From Winogradskya humida (lineage in GTDB: Bacteria > Actinomycetota > Actinomycetes > Mycobacteriales > Micromonosporaceae): DNA of 64,000 nt. Position 1 is the stretch's first letter. Every line of letters begins with the position of its first letter. The translations under genes were made by a program, and so were the position numbers. The stretch is taken from NCBI RefSeq assembly GCF_016862215.1, contig NZ_BOMN01000067.1, forward strand, positions 1 through 64,000, written 5' to 3'. Shown here piece by piece: positions 26,428 to 34,046 of the stretch. Under the pieces are notes generated by a model. It was given only the letters and a program-made list of their open reading frames with translations, was not told the origin of the DNA and searched no databases.

Positions 26428-29088
26428 TCAGATTTGTGTACGCCGGCGCGGGCGGGCCGCCATGAACAGGCCGGCGCCCGTCACCAGGCTGGCGAGGCCG
26501 GCCAGCAGTACGGAGCTGACGTCCGAACCCGTCGTCGGCAACTCGTCACCGTCGTCGGTGTCCGGGTCGGAACCGGTGTCCGGGTCGTCGTCATCGCCGG
26601 ACGAGGCTGCGGCGACCTTGATGGCCAGGTTCATCGCGCGGGGCGAGCCGTCCGGAGCCACGCCCTGGGCGACCGCCGTGTGAGCGCCGGCTTCGAGGCC
26701 CGGCGGGACGGTGACGGGCTTGCGGAAGTCGCCCTTGCCGTCGGTCACCACGGTGCCGAGGATCGTGGGTTCGGAGTAGATGCTGATCGTGACGGTGGAG
26801 TAGCGCGCGAAGCCCGTACCGATGAAGACGACGACCTGGCCGGGCTCAGCCGTACTGATCAGGCCCTTGTCGGTGGTCAGGTCGAGGTTGGTGGCCGGCG
26901 GGGCCGCCGGCGGCTGCGGGGCGGTGGGGGTCGCCTCGTTGGAGGCGCCGGACGCGTCGCCGGGACCGCTCGTGCTGATGGCCACGACCGTGATCGTGTA
27001 CGCCACGCCTGCCGTTGCCCCCAGGACGCAGGTGGTCTCGCCGGTTGTCGTGCAGGTCGCCGGGCCGGGCGAGGCGGTCGCGCGGTAGCCGGTGATGCCG
27101 ATGCTGTCCGCCGGCGCGTCCCAGGAGGCCGTGATCGACGAGACGCCGGCCGTTGCCGTCACCCGGCGCGGGGCAGCGGGCGGCGGGATCGTGGCGACGA
27201 CCGTGAACGAGCGGGTCACGGTCGCGGCGGCGGCGTACTGGGTGTTGCCGGGCTGGGTCGCCGCGATCGTGCAGGTGCCGGCCGTGAGCAGCGTTGCCGC
27301 GGCACCGTCGGCCGTGCACACCGTGGGAGTGCTGCTCTGGAAGGCGACGGGCAGCCCCGAGGAGGCGGTCGCCTTCAGGGTCACCTTGCCGTCCGCCAGC
27401 TCCGCGGCGGCGGGCTGGGCGAAGGTGATCGTCTGCGCGGCCGTGGCGACGGTGATGTCGCGCAGGACCGGGGTCGCGGAGGCGTACGTGCCGTTGCCGT
27501 ACTGATTGGCCTGGATCGTGCAGGTGCCGGCGGTGAGCAGCGTGACCGTCGTGCCGGCGACCGTGCACACCGAGGGGGTCGCGGTCTGGAAGGTGACCGT
27601 GAGGCCCGAGGTCGCGGTCGCGGAGACGGTCAGCGTGCCGGCGCTGAGCGCGACCGACGTGGGCGGCGTGAACGAGACCGTCTGGTTCTGCAGCACGGGC
27701 GGGTTGGCCGCGGTGACACCGAACGACCTCGGTACGGGGGTGGCGGCAACGTAGACGGTGCTGCCGATCTGGGCCGCGGTGACGGTGCAGGTGCCCGCGG
27801 CGACCGGGGTAACCGTGGTGCCGCTGACGGTGCACACGCCCGTCGTGCCGGACGTGAACGTGACGGGCAGCTCGGAGCTCGCCGACGCGGTCAGGGTGGC
27901 GGGGCCGCCGACCGTCAGGTCGGCCGGCTGCGCGAACGTCACGGTCTGCTCGAGCTTGTTGGCGGTCAGGGTGGGCAGGCAATCGGGTTGGTTCGCCACA
28001 CCACCGACGGAGTCGAGACATCCGTTGCCGATCGTCAGGTCGACGGTGGGCAGCGGGATCACGTTCGAGCCGTCGAGCACATGGGCACCGCCGGTGGTGG
28101 CCTTGATCGAGACGCTCAGCCGGCAGCCGTCGTTGCCGGCCCCCAGCGTCGCACCGGACAACACGACGGAAGTGGCACCGGGGGCGGCCGTGGCCGTCCC
28201 GTCGCACGAGTTCGAGACCACGCTGTCCGGGCCGACCTCCAGCCCCGGCGGCAGGTTGACCGTGTAGCCGAGGCCGGGGGCCGTCGCGGTGGGATTGGCG
28301 TCGGTGCGCTCGAGGTACAGCTTCAGCGTCGAGGTGGAGAGCACATCGATCGAGGACTGCGAGAAGATCGCGAACAGCGTCGGCAACGCCGGCACGACCT
28401 TCAACGTGGCCGAACCGGCAACGTTGTGGACGTTGGTGGTCACGGTGATGTTGTCCCCGTCGAGCGGGTAGGTCCCCGACTGCGTACCGGTCACCAGCAC
28501 CGAGAATTGGCACCCCGTGTTGCCCGCGATGATCGTCGCGTTGCTCAGCTCGATCGTTGAGCTACCCCGGCCGGCGCTCACCGTGCCGTCGCAGGTGAGG
28601 GTGTCGTTGTAGTCCTCGATCTCCAGGCCGGTCGGCAGGGCGAACACGAACCCCAGATCGGTCGCGGCATCCTGCGTGAAGGAGCGGTTCAGGTAGAACG
28701 TGAAAACGGTCGCCCGGTGATCCTCGATCTCGGTGTCGAAAACGGCGAACGTCAGCGCGGGTGTGTCGCCGCAGGTCGACCGGGCCACCAGGCACAGCGC
28801 GGTCGCCTTGGCGAACTTCTGCGCCCGCACCGACTTCGCAGCGGCAACCTGCTTAGCGGCGGCAACCGGCTTGGTGACAGCGGCCGGCTTGGTGACAGCG
28901 GCCGGCTTGGTGACAGCGGCCGGCTTGGCAGCGGCAGGAGCGGTTCTGCCGGATGCGGGAGTGGCGGGGGCGGCGGCGGCCGGGGTGCCCGCGCCGATGC
29001 CCACCGCCAGGACCGCGGCGGCCAGGACGCCTGACCAGGCCGGGATTCTGGTGCTCAGCGTGGAGCGCGGTCGTTTGAACCTCAGCAT
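26428..29088 (-). CDS. Large LPxTG-anchored surface protein (LPTTG)
   Basis: 886 residues. After a signal peptide (about 1-40) comes an Ala/Lys/Pro segment with three perfect KPAAVT repeats. Next are two related domains of about 130 residues (LPTGLEIEDY... and LPPGLEVGPD..., each with CDGT and a Cys pair). Then come three repeats with the VCTVxGTTVTxxxAGTCTI signature (about 395-665), an FN3 domain (about 672-760) and a final beta-sandwich. The C-terminus is an acidic Asp/Ser linker, LPTTG at 850-854, a hydrophobic helix and RPRRR, a full cell-wall sorting signal. It is a probable surface adhesin. The tail is exactly as long (37 residues) as in the LPITG protein at 7315. Confidence 0.87.
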   Translation of the reverse strand: MLRFKRPRSTLSTRIPAWSGVLAAAVLAVGIGAGTPAAAAPATPASGRTAPAAAKPAAVTKPAAVTKPAAVTKPVAAAKQVAAAKSVRAQKFAKATALCLVARSTCGDTPALTFAVFDTEIEDHRATVFTFYLNRSFTQDAATDLGFVFALPTGLEIEDYNDTLTCDGTVSAGRGSSTIELSNATIIAGNTGCQFSVLVTGTQSGTYPLDGDNITVTTNVHNVAGSATLKVVPALPTLFAIFSQSSIDVLSTSTLKLYLERTDANPTATAPGLGYTVNLPPGLEVGPDSVVSNSCDGTATAAPGATSVVLSGATLGAGNDGCRLSVSIKATTGGAHVLDGSNVIPLPTVDLTIGNGCLDSVGGVANQPDCLPTLTANKLEQTVTFAQPADLTVGGPATLTASASSELPVTFTSGTTGVCTVSGTTVTPVAAGTCTVTAAQIGSTVYVAATPVPRSFGVTAANPPVLQNQTVSFTPPTSVALSAGTLTVSATATSGLTVTFQTATPSVCTVAGTTVTLLTAGTCTIQANQYGNGTYASATPVLRDITVATAAQTITFAQPAAAELADGKVTLKATASSGLPVAFQSSTPTVCTADGAAATLLTAGTCTIAATQPGNTQYAAAATVTRSFTVVATIPPPAAPRRVTATAGVSSITASWDAPADSIGITGYRATASPGPATCTTTGETTCVLGATAGVAYTITVVAISTSGPGDASGASNEATPTAPQPPAAPPATNLDLTTDKGLISTAEPGQVVVFIGTGFARYSTVTISIYSEPTILGTVVTDGKGDFRKPVTVPPGLEAGAHTAVAQGVAPDGSPRAMNLAIKVAAASSGDDDDPDTGSDPDTDDGDELPTTGSDVSSVLLAGLASLVTGAGLFMAARPRRRTQI
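28868..28921 (-). repeat. Three perfect 18-bp tandem repeats (KPAAVT)
   Basis: GGCTTGGTGACAGCGGCC occurs three times in a row (28868-28885, 28886-28903, 28904-28921), with degenerate copies on both sides. It encodes the wall-spanning KPAAVT repeats near the N-terminus of the LPTTG protein and is prone to copy-number slippage. Confidence 0.9.
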
Positions 29089-29288
29089 TCGGACATCCCC
29101 CGAGAAAGATCACGCCGTTACCGCACGGCAGGTTTGTCCAAAATATAGGACTAAAGACTGTATTTACCCCAAACGACAGATAGAGCGGCAGGAAAGCCAT
29201 CACTTTCGATCCGTACCAAGCCGATGGTGAATCTGGTTCGAATCGCTTCCGATGGTGTCCGGGTGACGGATGGGGCGGTGCGGAGACG

Positions 29289-30839
29289 GTGGCGACCAGG
29301 AGCGAGATCGGGGTGGCGTTCGGGCCCGGGCCGATGACCGTGGCCGGGCGTTATCGGCTGATCGCGGTGGTGGGCACGGGCGGGATGGGGCGGATCTGGC
29401 GGGCGCACGACGAGTTGCTCGACCGCGTGGTGGCCGTCAAGGAGCTGTTCGCGGGCGGCGACCGGCAGGAGGCCAGGGTCCAGGTCGAGCAGGAGGCGGC
29501 GGCCGCTGCCCGGCTCGACCACCCGAACGTCGTACGCGTCTTCGACGTGGTCCGGGCGACCGGGCGGTCGTGGATCGTCATGGAGTACGTGCCGTCGCGC
29601 TCGCTGCACGAGGTCGTGACCCGCGACGGCCCGCTGTCCCATCGCGAGGCGGCCCGCGTCGGGCTGGCCGTGCTCGACGCGCTCACCGCGGCGCACGACG
29701 CCGGGCTGCTGCACCTCGACGTGAAGCCGCACAACGTGCTGATCGCCGATGACGACCGGGTGGTGCTCACCGACTTCGGCCTGGCCATGGACGCGACACA
29801 GGAGAACGGGCCGATGCTCGGCTCCCCCAACTACGTGGCCCCAGAACGCGTCCGTAACGGCAAGGCGGGGGTGAAATCGGATCTCTGGTCGCTGGGCGCG
29901 ACGCTCTACGCCGCGGTGGAGGGGCGTCCGCCGTTCAGCCGGCCGAGCGTCAAGGAGGCCCTCGCGGCGCTGCTCACCGACGACCCCGACCCCACGACCC
30001 GGCCCGGCCCCCTGCACCCGATCATCGCCGGCCTGCTCACCCGCGACCCCGGGAAGCGTCCCGGCACAAAGCAGACCCGGGCGGCACTGCAGAAGCTGAG
30101 CGAGCGCGCGATCGGCATCGTCGCCGTCCCGCTCCCGCTCCCCGCGGTCGCTGTGGAAAAACGCGCCACCCCCAAGCGGACCAAGGTCGTCGTCGCGGCA
30201 GTCGGTTCGGTCCTGGCCGTCGCCGCCGCAATCACTTTTTCGGTACGCACGGAGCCCGCCGATCCCGCCCCCGACTCCACCTCCATCTCCGCCGCCGACT
30301 CCGCCCCCGACTCCAACTCCGCCGAAGCAGCGGCCGGCGCCCCGAGCGTCGCGCTCGTGAGCTGCGCGGCGATGACGGCAACCGGGAGACCCGCGTCCAC
30401 CACCGGTTTCCAGGTCCCGATCCCCCAGGGCTGGACCCGCACCAGCACCCCCGACGGCACCGTCTGCTTCAGCGACCCGGACGGCACCCGCACCTTCACC
30501 GTGCGCAGCGTCCCGCCCGTGACCGGCGACCCGTTGCGGTACTGGGAGACGGCGGAAGCGGCGAGTGCGCTCACTGCGTACCAACGGATCTCTATGGGTG
30601 TGTTGCTTGTGACCGGCGGCGGAGCCGACTGGGAGTTCTCGTGGCAACCGCCGGACGGGCCTCGCCTGCACAGCCACAAAGTGCTGGCCGCGCGGAAGTT
30701 CGAACTGACCTGGACCACCCGCGACCGGGACTGGAACGCCGGCCTCAGCACCGAGCGCACCTTCCTGGACGGCTTCCGCGACCCCACCAACTCCGCGTCA
30801 CCGTGGGCCGTCCCCGGCCCCGGCCCTCGCAAACAATAA
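29289..30839 (+). CDS. Membrane serine/threonine protein kinase
   Basis: 516 residues from a GTG start. The cytosolic kinase domain covers about residues 20-285: Gly-rich loop GTGGMG (29-34), VAVK with Lys51, catalytic loop HLDVKPHN with Asp144 (HLD instead of HRD), DFG with Asp162, and APE-like APERVRNG. A basic linker leads to one transmembrane helix (about 298-318), an Asp/Ser/Pro-rich external linker, and a 170-residue extracellular domain (FQVPIPQGWTRTSTPDG...FLDGFRDP) that probably senses the wall or a ligand. It ends 12 bp before the CHRD-like gene, with AAGGAG in the gap, so kinase, surface protein and sortase form an operon. Confidence 0.92.
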   Translation: MATRSEIGVAFGPGPMTVAGRYRLIAVVGTGGMGRIWRAHDELLDRVVAVKELFAGGDRQEARVQVEQEAAAAARLDHPNVVRVFDVVRATGRSWIVMEYVPSRSLHEVVTRDGPLSHREAARVGLAVLDALTAAHDAGLLHLDVKPHNVLIADDDRVVLTDFGLAMDATQENGPMLGSPNYVAPERVRNGKAGVKSDLWSLGATLYAAVEGRPPFSRPSVKEALAALLTDDPDPTTRPGPLHPIIAGLLTRDPGKRPGTKQTRAALQKLSERAIGIVAVPLPLPAVAVEKRATPKRTKVVVAAVGSVLAVAAAITFSVRTEPADPAPDSTSISAADSAPDSNSAEAAAGAPSVALVSCAAMTATGRPASTTGFQVPIPQGWTRTSTPDGTVCFSDPDGTRTFTVRSVPPVTGDPLRYWETAEAASALTAYQRISMGVLLVTGGGADWEFSWQPPDGPRLHSHKVLAARKFELTWTTRDRDWNAGLSTERTFLDGFRDPTNSASPWAVPGPGPRKQ

Positions 30840-30851
30840 GGAGAACCCCCC

Positions 30852-31736
30852 GTGAAACCGTTCCGGACCCTGCTCGCCGTGCCCGCAGCGATGGCCCTGC
30901 TGCTCGCCGTCCCGACCGCAGCCCACGCCGACGAGAGCGTGCACGTCCAGCTCGACCCGCTGAACAACTCCGGCGCGTCGGGCACGGCCACCCTGACCGC
31001 CACCGACCGCGGCGACCTCACAATCTCCATCCGCTCCCGGGGCCTGGTCCCGAACTCCCCGCACGCCCAGCACCTGCACGGCTCCACCGGCGGCATGGAC
31101 TTCCACTGCCCCGACATGTCCGCCGACACCGACGGCAACGGCTACGTCAGCACCGAGGAGGGCATGCCCGTCTACGGCGACATCTTCGTCTCGCTGACCA
31201 CCAAGGGCGACACCTCCAAGGCCAGCGGCCTCGCGGTCGACCGGATGCCGCTCGCGGACGCCAAGGGCAACCTCGCCTACAACCGCACCATCCCCGCCGC
31301 CGACCTGCCCGACGGCACCATCGCCCACCTCAAGGACCTGCACATCGTCGAGCACGGCATCGACGCGAACAACAACAGCAAGTACGACATGGACGGCCTC
31401 GGCGAGTCCACGCTCGCCAAGTCCGCCGGGCTGACCGGCATCCCCGAGGAAGCCACCGACCCCGCCACCTGCGGCATGGTCTCCGGTGCTGCTGCCGGGT
31501 CGGTCCCGGTCGGCGGGGTCGCCACCGGTGACGGCAGTACTCGCAACGATGGCAGCGGGATGTATGCGCTTGGGATTGCGCTGCTCGGGGCTGCTCTGCT
31601 CGGCGCCGCGTTCCTCACGCGCCGGCGGATCTTCGCGAACTCGGTTGTGCACAATTTTGTTGTGCACAATAAAGTTGTGCACAATTTAATTGCACACAAC
31701 TCAATTGCACGCAACCGAATCAGCGACGAGCGCTGA
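30852..31736 (+). CDS. CHRD-like, EF-hand-bearing membrane-anchored protein with repeat tail
   Basis: 294 residues, GTG start with AAGGAG. Signal peptide 1-26 (AHA-D). The external domain carries AQHLHGSTGGMDFHCP and DLHIVEHGIDAN, CHRD/superoxide-dismutase-like histidine blocks, and a canonical EF-hand loop at residues 92-103 (DTDGNGYVSTEE), so calcium binding is likely. A linker leads to one transmembrane helix (about 236-257) and RRR. No LPxTG is visible before the helix, despite a sortase gene directly downstream. After the stop-transfer arginines the cytosolic tail is an odd run of five pentapeptides (VVHNF, VVHNK, VVHNL, IAHNS, IARNR) encoded by AT-rich 15-bp repeats. It ends 2 bp before the sortase ATG. 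Confidence 0.82.
   Translation: MKPFRTLLAVPAAMALLLAVPTAAHADESVHVQLDPLNNSGASGTATLTATDRGDLTISIRSRGLVPNSPHAQHLHGSTGGMDFHCPDMSADTDGNGYVSTEEGMPVYGDIFVSLTTKGDTSKASGLAVDRMPLADAKGNLAYNRTIPAADLPDGTIAHLKDLHIVEHGIDANNNSKYDMDGLGESTLAKSAGLTGIPEEATDPATCGMVSGAAAGSVPVGGVATGDGSTRNDGSGMYALGIALLGAALLGAAFLTRRRIFANSVVHNFVVHNKVVHNLIAHNSIARNRISDER
31641..31718. repeat. AT-rich 15-bp-period palindromic array, copy 1 (translated)
   Basis: Five 11-bp units, each separated by 4 bp: TTGTGCACAAT at 31645, 31660 and 31675, then TTGCACACAAC at 31690 and TTGCACGCAAC at 31705. The core TTGTGCACAA is self-complementary. The last units are approximate reverse complements of the first, so the whole array is an imperfect inverted repeat centred on the third unit (outer arms 31641-31647 and 31712-31718). 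It is inside the 3' end of the CHRD-like gene. A second copy lies at 63068-63125. Confidence 0.9.
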
Positions 31737-31738
31737 TC

Positions 31739-32428
31739 ATGGTGCGGCGCTACCTGCTTCCCGCCCTGATCCTGATCTGCACCATCGCCGGCGTGACCGC
31801 GATCGTCCGCGGCCGGTCGGAAGCGCGCCCGGCCGAGCCACGGATCGCCGCCGCCCCCACAGCGAGCGACACGGCAGCTGCACAGCCGGGCGGCTCGGCA
31901 CCTGCCGCCGCGACGACGGGCGGGGCGGCAGCGACCGGTGTGCTGACCACCGGGCCGTTGATGAGTACGTCGGCGCCGACACGGGTGTCGATTCCGGCGC
32001 TGAACGTGACGGTGCCGGTGGTCGGGCTGGGTCAGCAGGCGGACGGCAGCATGGCGGTGCCGGGGGACGCGAAGACGGTCGGGTGGTACACGAAGGCGCC
32101 GACGCCTGGCGCCCTCGGCCCCGCGGTGCTGGCCGGGCACGTCGACTTCAAGAAGCGGCCGGGTACGTTCGCCCGGTTGTCCACCCTGAAGGCCGGCGAC
32201 CCGGTGACCGTGGAGCGCGAGGACGGCAGCATGGCGATGTTCGCCGTGACGAAGGTGGAGCGGTATCCGAAGGACAAGTTTCCCTCGGATGCCGTCTACG
32301 GTGCGATCAACTATGCCGGGCTACGCCTGATCACCTGCGGTGGTGACTTCGACAGCACGGCGGGCCACTACGAGGACAACATCGTGGTGTACGCGGCACT
32401 CAAGATGGCGCACCCAGCATCGTCATAG
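31739..32428 (+). CDS. Class F-type sortase
   Basis: 229 residues with an N-terminal signal-anchor helix (5-22), a Pro/Ala/Ser/Thr linker, then the sortase barrel from about residue 80: VSIPALNVTVPVVGLG, LAGHVDFKKRPGTF with catalytic His134, and LRLITCGGDFD with catalytic Cys200. The expected third catalytic residue, an Arg about 12-13 positions after the Cys, is not seen: residues 201-229 contain no arginine and Glu212-Asp213 occupy that place. It follows the CHRD-like gene with TGATCATG spacing, so it is translationally coupled and presumably acts on that or another wall protein. Its 3' end overlaps the convergent hydrolase gene by 29 bp. Confidence 0.87.
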   Translation: MVRRYLLPALILICTIAGVTAIVRGRSEARPAEPRIAAAPTASDTAAAQPGGSAPAAATTGGAAATGVLTTGPLMSTSAPTRVSIPALNVTVPVVGLGQQADGSMAVPGDAKTVGWYTKAPTPGALGPAVLAGHVDFKKRPGTFARLSTLKAGDPVTVEREDGSMAMFAVTKVERYPKDKFPSDAVYGAINYAGLRLITCGGDFDSTAGHYEDNIVVYAALKMAHPASS

Positions 32429-33236
32429 CGCGTACGAAGGAGTCGGGCTGTTCGAGATGACCGAAGTGGCCGCTGTCCTCGAGCGTCACCAGGCGCGAGC
32501 CGGGAATGCCCTCGTGCAGCATGGCTGCCCAGCGCGGCCCGCAGATGAAGTCGTGCGCGCCGACGATCACCACGGTCGGGGCGGTGATCTCGCCGAGCCG
32601 GTCCCGGACGTCGAAAGGGTCGTCCGGGCCGGCCGGCCTGGCCCACGCCCGTACGGACAGACGGAACGGCTCGAACTCCTTGCGCCGGTTCCAGAAGTCG
32701 GCGAAGTAGACCGGCAGCGCGTCCCGCAACCCCGCGCTCATCTCGTCGTCGCTGGTCGCGTTCGTTGCTCGTTGCAGGGCGGCGGGCACGTCCGCGGCCT
32801 CCGGCTCGGACGGATACCGGGCGGGGTACGCGGCCAGCCCCTGCATCGCGGCGGCCCAGAACCCCGCGCCGGTCATCGGTGACGTGTCGTAGAGGGCGAG
32901 GCCCGCGACACGCGACGGGTGGTCGAGCGCGTAGCGCTGGGCGACGAACCCGCCGTGGGAGTGGCCGAGCACGTACACGCGGGGTTCGCCGAGGTGGTCG
33001 ACCACGGCGGCGAGGAATCGGGCGTACGTTTCAAGGGTGTAAGCCGGTAGCCGACCGGAACCGCCCGTGCCGACGGGTTCGAGGTAGACCATCGTGAAAT
33101 GCTGTTCGAGCTCGGGTGAGCGCAGGTAGGCGTAGTCGATGCCGGGGCCGCCCGAGTGCGCGACGCAGACCGGGCCGTGACCGGCGACGTGGTAGACCTG
33201 CCGGACGCCTTCGAACTCGAAGTGGGACGTGCGCAT
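32400..33236 (-). CDS. Alpha/beta hydrolase, proline iminopeptidase-like
   Basis: The ATG at 33236 (MRTSHFEFEGVRQVYHV) is taken as the start; 40 upstream in-frame codons lack family resemblance. 278 residues: oxyanion/HGGPG-like AHSGGPGIDY, VYLEPVGTGGSGR, nucleophile elbow GHSHGG, late acid in GAHDFICGP and catalytic His in DSGHFGHLEQP. The HSGGPG and GTGGSG motifs place it near prolyl aminopeptidases and related esterases (S33 group). It is cytosolic, with no signal peptide. Substrate uncertain. Confidence 0.85.
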   Translation of the reverse strand: MRTSHFEFEGVRQVYHVAGHGPVCVAHSGGPGIDYAYLRSPELEQHFTMVYLEPVGTGGSGRLPAYTLETYARFLAAVVDHLGEPRVYVLGHSHGGFVAQRYALDHPSRVAGLALYDTSPMTGAGFWAAAMQGLAAYPARYPSEPEAADVPAALQRATNATSDDEMSAGLRDALPVYFADFWNRRKEFEPFRLSVRAWARPAGPDDPFDVRDRLGEITAPTVVIVGAHDFICGPRWAAMLHEGIPGSRLVTLEDSGHFGHLEQPDSFVRAMTMLGAPS

Positions 33237-33277
33237 GATGTTCCGATCGGTAGACGATGTGACCGGACCGGACGCGA

Positions 33278-33908
33278 CTACCCCACCGGAAGTTCGACGG
33301 CGGGATGAAAAAGTTTCAACCGGCTCACCCTGCCCCCGCGCAACGTCTGCAGCCACACCGCACCCGGCGGGCAGTGCGCAGGGTCGTCCGGCGGGCTGAT
33401 CAACTCGACCTCCCAGATGAGCAGATCGTCAGCGGCGGCAACGTTCAGCAGCCGCTGACCCACCCCCGCGGACAGGCCACCGGACATGCCGCGTACGGCG
33501 AAGTCGCGGTCGCCGCGCAGCCCACCCGGCGCGATCATCTCGGCGTCGGGGTGCCACAACTCGAAGCGCCCCACGCTCGATCGCCACAGCCGGGTCACCG
33601 AACTCCGCCGGTGGCAGCATCCACCCCGGATCGGCGACGGGGAGCGCATGATTGGCACGCAGCCTCGTCCGGCAGTTGTTGCGCACAACGGTCTTGAGCC
33701 AGCCACCCACCGCAGCCGGATCCCGCACCTCGCCGATGCGACGCAACGCGACCAGCATCGCGTCCTGAACGGCGTCCTGCGCGTCCGGCCCGAACCCGAG
33801 CAGGCTCAGGGCGACCGCCCGCATCCCGGCCTCGTGCCTGCCCAGCAGCACCCCGAGCGCACCCGCATCACCCGCCTGGGCAGCCCTGACCAGCTCCGCG
33901 TCATCCAC
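33278..33908 (-). pseudogene. ECF sigma factor with internal deletion and frameshift
   Basis: From a GTG at 33908 the frame encodes a sigma-70 region 2 (DDAELVRAAQAGDAGALG, DAQDAVQDAMLVALRRI, GGWLKTVVRNNCRTRLR) and runs to about PPAEFGDPA. At about 33570-33600 the coding signal passes into another frame that gives a SnoaL-like C-terminal domain (FELWHPDAEMIAPGG, LLIWEVELISPPDDPAHCPP, RVSRLKLFHP), ending at 33278. Sigma factors of this type carry region 4 and a linker between these parts. Those roughly 130 residues are missing, so the gene cannot make a working sigma factor. Confidence 0.8.
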
Positions 33909-34046
33909 CGCCCCGATGCTATCCGCGGGATCGGGGTGCAGGGGGAATCGGTGGGCTGATCGGCGTCGGGAAGTCGACAGGGCTTGACGGGGTCGGGACC
34001 TGTTGGACGATGGGCTTGATCTTCGCAGTTCGGTACTTTCCGGAGA

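Noticed and set aside
29228..29248. tRNA T-loop-like GGTTCGAATC
   Set aside because: The flanking bases do not pair into a T-stem and no acceptor, D or anticodon arms are present.
31739..32428. Class E/A housekeeping sortase
   Set aside because: The VSIPALNVTVPVVGLG start, GHVDFKKRPG and LITCGGDFD segments match the class F pattern better.
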